From the NCBI RefSeq assembly GCF_006438965.1, contig NZ_RCZM01000001.1, positions 311,097-375,096 on the forward strand: a stretch of DNA of 64,000 nucleotides, in the 5' to 3' direction. The notes beneath the pieces were generated by a model. It was not told the origin of the DNA, made no database searches, and was given only the letters and a program-made list of their open reading frames with translations. Shown here piece by piece: positions 27,307 to 36,464 of this stretch (position 1 is the stretch's first letter; every line of letters begins with the position of its first letter). A program made the position numbers and the translations under genes. This DNA comes from Pedococcus bigeumensis. Its GTDB lineage: Bacteria > Actinomycetota > Actinomycetes > Actinomycetales > Dermatophilaceae.

Positions 27307-28959
27307 ATGCCCGCTCTCCAGCGCTGGTCACGTCTCGCAACGTGCACCGCCGCCGTCCTGGTAGGGGCCCTCGTCGGCCCATTCGCTTCGTCGCCCGCGT
27401 CGGCGGCCGCCGACGACGTCGTCCTCATCGGGCACGGCTACGGCCACGGCCGCGGGATGGGCCAGTACGGCTCGTACGGCTATGCGGTCGACCACGGGTG
27501 GACCTCGGCGATGATCCTCGACCACTTCTACGGCGGCACCAAGGCCGGGAGCGTCGGCAACCCGAACATCAGCGTCCGACTCAGCTCGATCGAGTCGTCC
27601 TCGACTGTCGACACCTGGATCACGAGCGCCAAGCCGTTCAAGGTCGGCACGGTCGACGTGGGCGCCGGCTCGGGTGCCCGCATCGTCTGGACCACCACGG
27701 GCTGGCAGATGTACACGAAGTTCGAGGGCTGCACCTCGCTGCCCAAGACCTACGGCCCCTACGCCCTGGGGTCGGCCACCACCCTCCCGATCACGCTGGG
27801 CGCGGCGCCGGTGGCCCTCACGGACCTGCTGACCGTCTGCGACAGCGGGCGGGGCTACCGCGGCACCCTGTCGTACGTCCGCGACGGGTCGACCAACAAG
27901 CTCGTCAACACACTGCCCCTGCAGAGCTACCTCAAGGGTGTCGTCCCGCGCGAGAGCCCGGCGAGCTGGGGCGACGTCCGTGGCGGTTGGGGCATCGAGG
28001 CGCTCAAGGCACAGTCGGTCGCCGCCCGCTCCTACGCGTGGTCCTCGAACCGCTACCCGTACGCGAAGCTGTGCGACACCGAGGCGTGTCAGGTCTACGG
28101 AGGTGCCGCCGGTGACGGCGTCGCCCTCGAGGACGCCCGCACCAACCGGGCAGTGGACGGCACGAGCGGACTGGTTCGGCTGAGCAACGCCAACGGTGCC
28201 GTCGTGAGCACCGAGTTCTCTTCCGGCACAGGCGGATACACGGCCGGCGGCACCTTCCCGGCGGTCGTCGACGACGGCGACCGCAAGTCCCCCAACGCCA
28301 GCTGGACGGTGCGGCTGTCCGGTAGCGCGATCGCCAGCGCCTACGCCGTGGGTACCTTCAAGCAGCTCAAGATCATCCGCCAGAACACGCTCGGCGTCGC
28401 CGGGGGCCGCGTCCAGCAGGTCGACGTCGTCGGCGCCACCAAGACGGTCTCAGTGACCGGCGACGCGTTCCGCCAGAAGTTCGGCCTGAAGTCGGACTGG
28501 TTCTTCCCCGTGATCCAGCCGACCCAGCAGGTCAAGTCCGTGGCCTACAAGAAGCTCGCCTTCTCCGACGTGGTCTACCGCCAGGTGGCCGGCCCGAGCT
28601 ACAGCCCGTGGACCCAGCACGCCAGCGTCACCGCGGCTGACTACGCCGCCTCGGGCAGCCCGGCCACGACGGTCCAGGCGTCGTCCTACGTCAAGTACTC
28701 GTGGTCGAGCACCGTCTACGCCGTCACCGCCTGGGCGGGCGAGCGGCTGCCCCAGGTCGACATGCTGAGCTACGACCAGTGGAAGCGCGCGGGGTTCCCG
28801 ACTGTCCGCAACGCCGCGACGGTCTACGGGACGATGTACTACCGGTTCGGGTCCGACCCGGCCATCTACGCCGAAGGTCCCGACGAGGTCCGGCACCACC
28901 TGACCTACGCCGAGTGGACTGCGGCCGGCCAGCCGGCCCCCGTGGTGCGTCCGGCCTGA
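27307..28959 (+). CDS. Secreted SpoIID/LytB-domain protein
   Basis: 550 residues from ATG 27307. A signal peptide ends at SPASAAA (~33). IGHGYGHGRGMGQYGSYGYA (~40) is the SpoIID/LytB hallmark, continued by LPLQSYLKGVVPRESPASW, IEALKAQSVAARSYA and FSSGTGGYTAGG. SpoIID is a lytic transglycosylase that works on denuded glycan strands. Here, in what is probably a non-sporulating actinomycete, it more likely acts as a peptidoglycan hydrolase or binder at the envelope. The ~150-residue C-terminal tail has repeats of aromatic residues without a named domain. A strong hairpin lies just downstream. Confidence 0.87.
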   Translation: MPALQRWSRLATCTAAVLVGALVGPFASSPASAAADDVVLIGHGYGHGRGMGQYGSYGYAVDHGWTSAMILDHFYGGTKAGSVGNPNISVRLSSIESSSTVDTWITSAKPFKVGTVDVGAGSGARIVWTTTGWQMYTKFEGCTSLPKTYGPYALGSATTLPITLGAAPVALTDLLTVCDSGRGYRGTLSYVRDGSTNKLVNTLPLQSYLKGVVPRESPASWGDVRGGWGIEALKAQSVAARSYAWSSNRYPYAKLCDTEACQVYGGAAGDGVALEDARTNRAVDGTSGLVRLSNANGAVVSTEFSSGTGGYTAGGTFPAVVDDGDRKSPNASWTVRLSGSAIASAYAVGTFKQLKIIRQNTLGVAGGRVQQVDVVGATKTVSVTGDAFRQKFGLKSDWFFPVIQPTQQVKSVAYKKLAFSDVVYRQVAGPSYSPWTQHASVTAADYAASGSPATTVQASSYVKYSWSSTVYAVTAWAGERLPQVDMLSYDQWKRAGFPTVRNAATVYGTMYYRFGSDPAIYAEGPDEVRHHLTYAEWTAAGQPAPVVRPA

Positions 28960-28984
28960 CGGCCCACCGCCGACCTGCGCCGCG

Positions 28985-29014
28985 GGTATGCCGGGTGGCA
29001 CCACCCGGCATACC
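28985..29014. terminator. Bidirectional hairpin terminator built from two GTATGCCG motifs
   Basis: A near-perfect palindrome: GGTATGCCGGGTG pairs with CACCCGGCATACC around a 4-nt loop, between convergent genes ending at 28959 and 29020. Each arm carries the window-wide GTATGCCG motif. Confidence 0.75.
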
Positions 29015-29019
29015 CTCGC

Positions 29020-29673
<654 letters not shown>

Positions 29674-29676
29674 CGG

Positions 29677-30489
29677 TCAGGCCTCCTTCGCGGTGGTCGT
29701 GGTGGGCGTGGTGGTCTCGGTGCGGGGGCGGACGGTCCGGCGTTCGATCCGCTTCTCCTTGGCCTGGTCGGCCGTCAGCGGCAGGACCCGGTGGACGTAG
29801 ATGCCGGGCAGGTGGACCTGGTCGGGGTCGAGCTCGCCCGGTTCGACGAGCTCCTCGACCTCGGCGATCGTGACCCGCCCTGCCATCGCGGCGAGCGGGT
29901 TGAAGTTCCGTGCCGACTGGTTGAAGACGAGGTTGCCGTGCCGGTCGCCCTTCCAGGCCCGGACCAGACCGAAGTCGGCCACGATCGCGCGCTCGAGGAC
30001 GAACTCCTTCTCGACGCCGTCGACCTCGAAGACCTTGACCTCCTTGGGCGGTGAGGCCTTCGCGACGGTGCCGTCCGCGGCATACAGCCAGGGCAGCCCA
30101 CCATCGGCGACCTGGGTCCCGGCGCCGGTCACGGTGTAGAAGGCGGGGATGCCGGAGCCACCGGCGCGCAGCCGCTCGGCCAGGGTGCCCTGCGGCGTCA
30201 GCTCGACCTCGAGCTCACCGGAGAGGTACTGGCGCTCGAACTCCTTGTTCTCCCCGACGTAGGAGGAGACCATCCGGGCGATCCGCTTGTCCTTCAGCAG
30301 GATGCCCAGGCCCCAGTCGTCGATGCCGCAGTTGTTCGAGATCGCTTCGAGCCCGCTCACCTCCGCATCGTGGATCGCCGCGATGAGCACGCTCGGGATG
30401 CCGCAGAGCCCGAACCCGCCCACCGAGAGGGAGGAGCCGTCGACGATCCCGTCGATGGCTTCGGCCGCGGTGGAGACGACTTTGTCCAT
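29677..30489 (-). CDS. scoA: 3-oxoacid CoA-transferase subunit A
   Basis: 270 residues from ATG 30489; the open frame extends upstream, but a -10 box TAGAGT lies 7 nt before this ATG. Typical features are MDKVVSTAAEAIDGIVDGSSLSVGGF in two conserved pieces, GLCGIPSVLI, the SNNCGIDDWGLGILL loop and VFNQSARNFNPLAA. It forms the heteromeric CoA-transferase with scoB. The C-terminus carries a Thr-rich tail (ETTTPTTTTAKEA) not needed for catalysis. The pair forms a two-gene operon transcribed away from the secreted peptidase-like gene at 30783. Confidence 0.92.
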   Translation of the reverse strand: MDKVVSTAAEAIDGIVDGSSLSVGGFGLCGIPSVLIAAIHDAEVSGLEAISNNCGIDDWGLGILLKDKRIARMVSSYVGENKEFERQYLSGELEVELTPQGTLAERLRAGGSGIPAFYTVTGAGTQVADGGLPWLYAADGTVAKASPPKEVKVFEVDGVEKEFVLERAIVADFGLVRAWKGDRHGNLVFNQSARNFNPLAAMAGRVTIAEVEELVEPGELDPDQVHLPGIYVHRVLPLTADQAKEKRIERRTVRPRTETTTPTTTTAKEA

Positions 30490-30496
30490 GGCGTGG

Positions 30497-30502
30497 ACTC
30501 TA
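30497..30502 (-). promoter_or_regulatory. -10 box (TAGAGT) for a leaderless scoA
   Basis: TAGAGT lies 7 nt before ATG 30489 on the minus strand, which places the transcript start at or beside the start codon. Confidence 0.5.
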
Positions 30503-30514
30503 GCCGGAGGCATA

Positions 30515-30535
30515 GGGACCACCGTGCGTGGTCCC
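30515..30535. promoter_or_regulatory. Palindrome upstream of scoA (possible operator)
   Basis: GGGACCAC-CGTGC-GTGGTCCC has perfect 8-bp arms just upstream of the scoA -10 box. If scoA is leaderless this cannot act in its mRNA and is better read as a regulator site overlapping the -35 region. Confidence 0.5.
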
Positions 30536-30782
30536 TGCCCACAGTCCGGGGTATGCCGCGTGGTCACCGCACATGGGCTCGGGCCAGCCGTTTCCGATCG
30601 GCGCGCATCAGCCGTTCGGGGAGGAGAAACGAATTCCGTGGTTGTAGTTCACCCGAACCGCTTGTGACGACAGTGCACTGGTGGGACAAATGTCCTACCT
30701 GCTGCTGGAGTGACCTCTGGGGCTGGTGTCCAACTCGTCCAGCGGCTCGGGATCCGAGGCGCCATCCCCCGTGGAGTGTTCT
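30536..30782. promoter_or_regulatory. Upstream region of the peptidase/PG-binding gene
   Basis: It holds a GTATGCCG motif (30551) and the palindrome GGACA-AA-TGTCC (30684-30695). A possible -35 TTGTGA (30662-30667) is spaced 17 nt from GACAAA (30685-30690), which lies inside the palindrome. Weak evidence for a regulated promoter. Confidence 0.35.
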
Positions 30783-32393
30783 GTGTCGCGTGTCGTGCGT
30801 GCCTTCGGAGTCCTGGCCATCCCGGTCCTCACTGTGCCTGTGGGCATGGCGACCGCGGATGCCGCGACCCTGCCCAAGCCACCCACCAAGACCCTCCCGT
30901 CGGCGCTGGACATCGCGCCGCCCTACCAGGCCCAGCGCCTCTGCGATCCCCACGCCAAGCCGGGTGTCGTGGCGTTCGCCAAGCTGATGACGGCCAACTA
31001 CAAGCTCGGCAGCGCCGACGGGGGCATCACCCGCAACTGCAACAGCGGGCTCACCGAGCACTCCGAGGGGCGCGCCTGGGACTGGATGCTCAGCGTCAAC
31101 AAGCCGAACGAGAAGGCTGTCGCCGACGCCGTGACGCAGTGGTTGTCGGCACCGGACGCGCAGGGGCGCCCGGGCGCCATGGCCCGTCGCTTCGGGATCA
31201 TGTACATCATCTGGAACCACAAGATGTGGCGTGCCTACGACCCGGCGAGGGGCTGGGCCACCTACACCGGACCGGTCCCGCACACCGACCACGTCCACTT
31301 CTCGTTCTCGTGGGACGGCGCCTACGGCCACACGTCTTGGTGGACCGGCAAGGCTCTCACCAAGGTCGACCCGGGGCCCGCCTCGACGCCCAAGCCCACC
31401 ACACCTCCCCAGCCGCCCTCGGCGGTCTACTCGCTGCTCATCCAGGGCGCGACCGGCCCCGATGTCGCGCTGGCGCAGAAGGTCATCGGCACCACGGCGG
31501 ACGGGGTGTTCGGGCCGAAGACGACCACTGCGCTCCGCGCCTGGCAGGCAGCTCACGGCGTCAAGGTGACCGGCCAGCTCGACCCGGCCACCTGGGCGAA
31601 GATGGTTGCGCTCAAGCTGATCCCGCCGCGCGGCGCCACCACGCCGCCGAAGCCCACCACCCCGCCGCCGCCTGCGAAGCCGCCGACGACCACACCGTCC
31701 AGCCCGCTCGCCCCCTACGCGAAGCTGACCATCGCCAAGGGCGCCAAGGGCGCGGCCGTGACGGCCCTCCAGAAGGCCCTCGGCATCGCCGCCGACGGCG
31801 CCTTCGGACCCCAGACCGAAGCGGCGGTCAAGGCGTTCCAGACGCGTCGCAACCTGCCCGCGAACGGCATCGTCGGCCCGAGCACGTGGGCCGCCCTCAT
31901 GACGACCGACGGATCCGCCGGGCCGGTGTCGCGCGGCAACCCCTCACCCCGCATGGTCACGCCCTACACCGCGCTGATGGCGACGGTGCTCAAGGCTGGC
32001 TCACGCGGCGAGGCCGTCAAGACGTTGCAGCGCGCCGTCGGCGGCGTCGCCGTCGACGGTGGCTTCGGCGCCCGCACCACCACGGCGGTCAAGGCGTTCC
32101 AGAAGTCCCACCACCTGCCCCAGACCGGCGTCGTCGACACCAAGTTCTGGCAGGCGCTGGAGAACCGCGACTACCCGCTGCGGGCCTACTACGACACCGT
32201 GATCCGCGTGGGCTCGCGGGGCGCCGCGGTCACGGCCCTGCAGAAGGCGCTGCGGATCACGGCCGACGGCGCCTTCGGGCCCGGTACCGAGTCTGCGGTG
32301 AAGGCCATGCAGGGTCGGGCCAAGATCGCGCGGACCGGAGTGGTGGCCAAGGTGACCTGGCAGGCACTGGAAGCCGAGCTGCGTCGCCGCTAG
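30783..32393 (+). CDS. Secreted peptidase-like protein with four peptidoglycan-binding domains
   Basis: 536 residues from GTG 30783, preferred over an upstream GTG (30726) because GGAG (30773-30776) precedes it and a signal peptide (VVRAFGVLAIPVLTVPVGMA...ADA) follows at once. Residues ~45-200 resemble actinobacterial M15-like/ARB_07466 domains: LTEHSEGRAWDWML and PHTDHVHFSFSWDG supply His/Asp metal ligands. Four PG_binding_1 repeats follow, each with a D-GxFGxxTxxAVKxFQ-type core (ADGVFGPKT, ADGAFGPQT, VDGGFGART, ADGAFGPGT), separated by Pro/Thr linkers. Probably a wall-bound endopeptidase or carboxypeptidase. It converges with the next gene and overlaps it by 4 bp. Confidence 0.8.
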   Translation: MSRVVRAFGVLAIPVLTVPVGMATADAATLPKPPTKTLPSALDIAPPYQAQRLCDPHAKPGVVAFAKLMTANYKLGSADGGITRNCNSGLTEHSEGRAWDWMLSVNKPNEKAVADAVTQWLSAPDAQGRPGAMARRFGIMYIIWNHKMWRAYDPARGWATYTGPVPHTDHVHFSFSWDGAYGHTSWWTGKALTKVDPGPASTPKPTTPPQPPSAVYSLLIQGATGPDVALAQKVIGTTADGVFGPKTTTALRAWQAAHGVKVTGQLDPATWAKMVALKLIPPRGATTPPKPTTPPPPAKPPTTTPSSPLAPYAKLTIAKGAKGAAVTALQKALGIAADGAFGPQTEAAVKAFQTRRNLPANGIVGPSTWAALMTTDGSAGPVSRGNPSPRMVTPYTALMATVLKAGSRGEAVKTLQRAVGGVAVDGGFGARTTTAVKAFQKSHHLPQTGVVDTKFWQALENRDYPLRAYYDTVIRVGSRGAAVTALQKALRITADGAFGPGTESAVKAMQGRAKIARTGVVAKVTWQALEAELRRR

Positions 32394-33109
32394 ACCTCGA
32401 GGGTCACACCTTCGGACGTCAGCCGCGCCGCGCGTCCCGGGGCGCCCTCGGGCCCGCGCGAGAGCACGACCGAGCCGTCGGCCGCCCACGCGGCCAGCGT
32501 GGTGGCAAGGAACGACCCGAGCGCGGTCTCGGACGTGTGCACGCGCACGCCTCGTGCCCAGTCCCGTTGCGGCACAACGCCTTCGTATGCCGTGTCCGCG
32601 CCACCGTCGCGCAGGGCGGCGTCGCTGGGACTCGCCTCGTCCCACGGACTGAACTGGTCGGCATACGTCGCCAGCTCGCGGGCCTCGTCCATCGCGCCGG
32701 GAGGGACCGGCGCGCCCGCACCACGGGCCAGGGCGGCAAGCGTCACGAGCACCGTCGGGACGGTGCTCGCGGTGCTCGCGGCGGCGACCTCGACGTCGTC
32801 GGTGACCACGAGGTCAGCGCGGGTGTCGTCGAGGACGACGGTGGCACCCACCGACCAGACGGCGAGAGCCCAGTAGAGCGAGCGCCAGTGCGGGGGCAGG
32901 GCGACGCGGACGCACGAGCCGGGGGCGATGTCCCACTCGTCCTGCAGGGCGTTGGCAGCCTTGTTGACCCAGTTGGTGAACACCTTGGCACTCAGCTCGA
33001 TCCGCTCACCCTGGGTGGGACCGGGGCTGTCCTCGTAGAAGGTGACCCGAGGGCCTGCCGGGTCGGAGCGGAGCATCGCCGCGAGGACCTCCGCCGGGGT
33101 GGCCGGCAT
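32390..33109 (-). CDS. TIGR03089-type protein (truncated acyl-CoA synthetase-like)
   Basis: 239 residues from ATG 33109, overlapping the stop of the gene upstream (TGATG). The sequence matches the start of adenylate-forming enzymes (RVTFYEDSPG..RIELSAKVFTNWVNKAANALQDE, split by loops; ALPPHWRSLYWALAVWSVGATVVL). It lacks the AMP-binding TSGTTG signature and the rest of the fold. Such short proteins form an actinobacterial family (TIGR03089) with no established reaction. It is often found beside LCP or wall-polymer genes; here it is coupled to the TagD-like gene. Confidence 0.75.
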   Translation of the reverse strand: MPATPAEVLAAMLRSDPAGPRVTFYEDSPGPTQGERIELSAKVFTNWVNKAANALQDEWDIAPGSCVRVALPPHWRSLYWALAVWSVGATVVLDDTRADLVVTDDVEVAAASTASTVPTVLVTLAALARGAGAPVPPGAMDEARELATYADQFSPWDEASPSDAALRDGGADTAYEGVVPQRDWARGVRVHTSETALGSFLATTLAAWAADGSVVLSRGPEGAPGRAARLTSEGVTLEV

Positions 33110-33579
33110 CAGGCGGTGTTGGCGATGTGTTCGATGAGCTCGGTCGTGGACACGGACGGGGTGCGCGGGAAGTAGACGACCTCGCACAGGTCGGACACGA
33201 AGTCGAAGCGGCCCTTCCAGTCGTCGCCCATCGCGAGCACGTCGGCCCGGTGCTCGACGATGTAGTCGCGCTTGAGCTCGAGGCTCTCCTCGACGAAGAC
33301 CTCGTCGACGAACTTGAGGCTGCTGATGATCTCGACCCGCTCGTCCTGCGAGAAGACCGGGGCGCGACCCTTCTTGGACTCGTTGAGCGCGTCGGCGGAC
33401 ACACCCACGACCAGCCGGTCCCCGAGCTCTGCGGCCCGCTTGAGGATCCGGATGTGCCCGACGTGCAGCACGTCGAAGGTCCCGAAGGTGATCACAGTGC
33501 GCGGGGAGGCGCCGTCGGGACCGGTGGCGGGTCCGGTGGCGGGTCCGGCGTCGGGTCCGGCGGTATCGGCAGCAGGCAT
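33109..33579 (-). CDS. tagD: Glycerol-3-phosphate cytidylyltransferase-like (TagD)
   Basis: 156 residues from ATG 33579, with -10 box TAACCT (33587-33592) 7 nt upstream. After a Gly/Pro/Ala-rich leader of ~25 residues comes the nucleotidyltransferase core: TFGTFDVLHVGHIRIL (HxGH motif), VGVSADALNESKKGR, and RTPSVSTTELI, the RTxxISTT CTP-binding motif of TagD. The enzyme makes CDP-glycerol from CTP and glycerol-3-phosphate, the building block for TagB/TagF enzymes. With the CDP-ribitol synthase at 12811, the cell may make both activated polyols. Related ethanolamine-phosphate or FAD-synthetase-like members cannot be fully excluded. Confidence 0.8.
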   Translation of the reverse strand: MPAADTAGPDAGPATGPATGPDGASPRTVITFGTFDVLHVGHIRILKRAAELGDRLVVGVSADALNESKKGRAPVFSQDERVEIISSLKFVDEVFVEESLELKRDYIVEHRADVLAMGDDWKGRFDFVSDLCEVVYFPRTPSVSTTELIEHIANTA

Positions 33580-33586
33580 GGCCGTG

Positions 33587-33592
33587 AGGTTA
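33587..33592 (-). promoter_or_regulatory. -10 box (TAACCT) for a leaderless tagD
   Basis: TAACCT ends 7 nt before ATG 33579 on the minus strand. Confidence 0.45.
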
Positions 33593-33696
33593 TCGCGAGA
33601 CCGGTGCGGTGCTCACATCGTCGACCCTGCAGGTTCGGTCGCCCCCTCGGCAGACGGCAACGCAAGCCGGTGCACCGGCATGCGTTCGTGGAGCAG

Positions 33697-33702
33697 TAGC
33701 GT
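33697..33702 (+). promoter_or_regulatory. -10 box (TAGCGT) for a leaderless start at 33711
   Basis: TAGCGT ends 8 nt before GTG 33711. This sets the start codon well inside a longer open frame. Confidence 0.45.
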
Positions 33703-33710
33703 TGCCGTCT

Positions 33711-35825
33711 GTGAGCAGCCGCGAGCCCCGCAGCTACCCGTATGCCCCCGATCCCGGCGATCTCCCGCTGCTGCGGGGTGAGGCGTGGGGCGGCTGGCTC
33801 GTGACCCGCACCGTCGTCTGGTCCGGGCTGTGGCTCGTGCTCGGCTCCGTTGCCGCGGCACTGTTGGCCCTCGTGGGCCTGTGGCACCCGTGGGTCGCCG
33901 CGCCGGTCCTGCTCGTGCTAGCCGTGGTAGCCGGACTGGCCACGGCGATGGTGCCCGTACGCCCGCTCCCGGTGTGGTCGGCCACCCTGCTCGTGGTCCT
34001 GTCGCTGGCGGCGGTGGCCTGGGCCGGCGTCACCCACTCGGAGCAGGTGCTGCCGCGCCGGGACTCGGGCTCCTACCTCCAGTCCGCCATCGAGCTCGCG
34101 TCCGGGCACGCGCGACCCATCGCGGTGTCGCCCGAGTCGGTCGGCGGCGCGGACGTGCTGGCCATCGACGGCATCACCCTGGCGAGTCCGGCGTTCTACG
34201 CGACGGGCAGTGCGCAGGCCCCCCGCATCCAGCCGCAGTTCCCGATCGGGGCCTCGGCCTGGTACTCCGTCGCGTGGTGGGTCGGGGGACCGGCCGCGGT
34301 GGCCTGGGCGCCGGCCATCCTGTTCGGAATCACCGTGCTCGGCGTCGGTCTGCTGGCCTCCACCGTCGTCGGCCCCCGATGGGGGCCGCTAGCCGCCCTC
34401 GGCACCGGCCTGCTCTTCCCCCTCGTGCACGTCGCCCGCTCGACCTACTCCGAACCCGTGGCCCTGCCCGTGCTGGCGACGGGGCTCGTGACGATGGTGC
34501 TCGCCGCGCGAAGCGCCAGGGTCCCTGACATCGTCGTGGCCCGTCGCACGGCCGTCGTCGCCGGCGTCCTCATGGGCGGGGCCGTGGTGATCCGCGTGGA
34601 CGCCCTGCGCGAGGTCGTCCTCGTCGTGCCGGTGGTCGTGCTTGCCGCGCTCCAGCGGCAGGCCCATGCCAGGGCGCTCGGCGTCGCCACGGCTCTCTCT
34701 GCCGCTGTCGCCTTCGGCGTGACCTGGCTGACCTCGAGCGAGTACCTCGGAAGCATCGCGGGTTCGTTGCTCCCGCTTGTCGCCCTGGGCGTCGCGGCGT
34801 GCGTCCTCGGTGCGGTCCTGCTGTTCGGTGCCGCACGAGGGTGGGCGATGCCGCCGCTCGTCCAGGCCTGGCTCCCGCGAGTGCTTGCCAGCGGCTTCGC
34901 GCTGGTCGGCGTCGTGCTGGCCAGCCGGCCCTGGTGGCAGGTCGTGCGTCAGTCGGCTGCCGATCCCGGGGCGCGCGTGGTCGCCGGCCTCCAGGCCCGT
35001 CAGGGTCTGACGGTCGACGGCGGACGCACCTACGCGGAGCAGACCGTCACCTGGCTGTCGTGGTGGCTCGGCCCGGTCGCGATCGCCCTCGCCCTGGTGG
35101 CGACGGCGGTGCTGGCCCACCGCGCCGCCTCGTCCTGGGTCGACGGCCGGGAGCTGCCCGGGTGGACCGGCCCGGCCGTCGTCGCGATCGGCTCCACCCT
35201 GCTGACGCTCTACCGCCCCGGCATCACGCCCGACCACCCGTGGGCGGACCGGCGTCTGGTCATCGCCCTGCCGACCGTCGTGCTCCTCACCGTCGCGTCC
35301 GCCGCCGTGGTGTCGCGGTGGTCCACCCGCCGACTCCCGTATGCCGTGAACGTCGCCGTGAGCTGCGGCGTCGCGGCCGCACTGCTCATTCCGACCGGTC
35401 TGGCGACCTGGCCGCACGCGGACGAGCGGGTGGAACAGGGGGAGTGGGCCGCGGTGGACCACGTCTGCGCCGCGATGCGGCCCGGCGACGTCGCCCTGAT
35501 GGTTGACTCCCGCGCGGCGAACGAGTGGCCCCAGGTGCTGCGGGGGTACTGCGGGGTGGGCGCGCTGTCGACGACCTCGGCATTGCGCAACGACCCGACG
35601 CGCCTCGCCGCCGCGGTCGAGCAGATCCGTCGCGCCGTCGACGCGCGCGGAGGCCGGCTGGTGCTGGTGGCGGCGGACTCGACCGAGGCGCTCAGCAAGC
35701 TCGGGCTGAGGACCGCCGTGGTCGCCGTCGACACCCGGGTCGACGAGGACGCCCGGTTGCTCGAGAAGCGCCCGGACTCGTTGGTGCAGCTGCCGATCCA
35801 GGTCTGGCTCGGCCGCACCGACTGA
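33711..35825 (+). CDS. Polytopic GT-C-like membrane protein (PMT/ArnT-like)
   Basis: 704 residues from GTG 33711. About 12 helices follow a short cytoplasmic head. The first large loop after the second or third helix contains LPRRDSGSYLQSAIELASG, where the Asp matches the catalytic acidic residue of GT-C enzymes. QPQFPIGASAWYS and STYSEPVALPVLATG recur in lipid-sugar transferases. A ~120-residue extracytoplasmic C-terminal domain (WAAVDHVCAAMRPGDVALMVDSRAANEWPQ split across the domain) ends the protein. Predicted polyprenyl-phosphate-sugar-dependent glycosyltransferase; donor and acceptor unknown. It diverges from tagD over 131 bp. Confidence 0.72.
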   Translation: MSSREPRSYPYAPDPGDLPLLRGEAWGGWLVTRTVVWSGLWLVLGSVAAALLALVGLWHPWVAAPVLLVLAVVAGLATAMVPVRPLPVWSATLLVVLSLAAVAWAGVTHSEQVLPRRDSGSYLQSAIELASGHARPIAVSPESVGGADVLAIDGITLASPAFYATGSAQAPRIQPQFPIGASAWYSVAWWVGGPAAVAWAPAILFGITVLGVGLLASTVVGPRWGPLAALGTGLLFPLVHVARSTYSEPVALPVLATGLVTMVLAARSARVPDIVVARRTAVVAGVLMGGAVVIRVDALREVVLVVPVVVLAALQRQAHARALGVATALSAAVAFGVTWLTSSEYLGSIAGSLLPLVALGVAACVLGAVLLFGAARGWAMPPLVQAWLPRVLASGFALVGVVLASRPWWQVVRQSAADPGARVVAGLQARQGLTVDGGRTYAEQTVTWLSWWLGPVAIALALVATAVLAHRAASSWVDGRELPGWTGPAVVAIGSTLLTLYRPGITPDHPWADRRLVIALPTVVLLTVASAAVVSRWSTRRLPYAVNVAVSCGVAAALLIPTGLATWPHADERVEQGEWAAVDHVCAAMRPGDVALMVDSRAANEWPQVLRGYCGVGALSTTSALRNDPTRLAAAVEQIRRAVDARGGRLVLVAADSTEALSKLGLRTAVVAVDTRVDEDARLLEKRPDSLVQLPIQVWLGRTD

Positions 35826-35841
35826 CCCCTGCATTCAACCT

Positions 35842-36079
35842 CGACTTGTTGCCTTCAGCTGGTCATGCGACCCCCCGTTCGGCCGTCCGGTGACCACGAG
35901 GCGGCAACAAGTCGGGAAGGGCTTCGACGTGTTGCTCTGCGCTGGTCACGGATCGCCGAAATCGTCGTCCGGTGACCACCCGTCGGCAACAAGTCGGGGA
36001 GGGCTTCGACGTGTTGCATCCTGCTGGTCATGCGACCCCCCGTTCGGCCGTCCGGTGACCCCGAGGCGGCAACAAGTGG
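35842..36079. repeat. Tandem array of three 72-73-bp palindromic elements
   Basis: Units lie at 35842-35914, 35925-35996 and 36007-36079, separated by near-identical 10-bp spacers (GGAAGGGCTT / GGGAGGGCTT). Unit ends are inverted repeats (CGACTTGTTGC ... GCAACAAGTCG, perfect in unit 1). An inner pair GGTCAC/GTGACC (GGTCA/TGACC in units 1 and 3) allows a nested hairpin. Units 1 and 3 are nearly identical inside; unit 2 differs in the middle. A diverged fourth copy is at 46772. This is REP/MITE-like, with no coding potential. Confidence 0.85.
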
Positions 36080-36101
36080 AGTCCTGGGTATGCCGTTGCG
36101 G

Positions 36102-36410
36102 TCAGTTGGGGGCGAGCTGCCAGGCGGTGGTCGTGCCGTCCGGCCCGACCAGACTGCCTGCGGCCAAGGCCTCACGGACCCGCTCGCGGACCTGCTGCTC
36201 CTCGTGGGCTGCCGCGTCGAAGTACACAGTCACCACTACGGCTGCATCAACGACCTCGGGCCTGGTGAAGTGCTCCCACCGGCACGGTCCGTCATGTTCC
36301 CAGTGGCCGCAGAGCGCGACGGTCACGGCACCACCGAGGGCGGCCACATCCCCGCGAAGGGCGCCCACGCGGCATACCTGCTCGTAGGTCCAGTCCCGGA
36401 CGGCTGCCAT
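36102..36410 (-). CDS. Small hypothetical protein
   Basis: 102 residues from ATG 36410; -10 box TACGCT (36418-36423) lies 7 nt upstream. It contains a Cys/His-rich segment (VALCGHWEHDGPCRWEHFT, ~33-52) that could bind metal, then VVDAAVVVTVYFDAAAHEEQQVRERVREAL. I do not recognise a family beyond a resemblance to small uncharacterised actinobacterial proteins with this CxHWxHxGxC pattern. It diverges from the acetyltransferase at 36465. The codon pattern is normal for the genome, so it is probably real. Confidence 0.6.
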   Translation of the reverse strand: MAAVRDWTYEQVCRVGALRGDVAALGGAVTVALCGHWEHDGPCRWEHFTRPEVVDAAVVVTVYFDAAAHEEQQVRERVREALAAGSLVGPDGTTTAWQLAPN

Positions 36411-36417
36411 GCAATGG

Positions 36418-36423
36418 AGCGTA
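36418..36423 (-). promoter_or_regulatory. -10 box (TACGCT) for a leaderless start at 36410
   Basis: TACGCT lies 7 nt before ATG 36410. It pairs with a divergent -10 box at 36453, so two leaderless promoters share a 54-bp gap. Confidence 0.45.
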
Positions 36424-36452
36424 AGACCCTGCGCCCCCGGGCGCCGGATGGC

Positions 36453-36458
36453 TAGCCT
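36453..36458 (+). promoter_or_regulatory. -10 box (TAGCCT) for a leaderless start at 36465
   Basis: TAGCCT ends 6 nt before GTG 36465. Confidence 0.45.
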
Positions 36459-36464
36459 CGACCT

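Noticed and set aside
35842-36079. CRISPR array
   Set aside because: The repeated part (73 bp) is longer than the gap (10 bp), gaps are nearly identical, and no cas genes are present.
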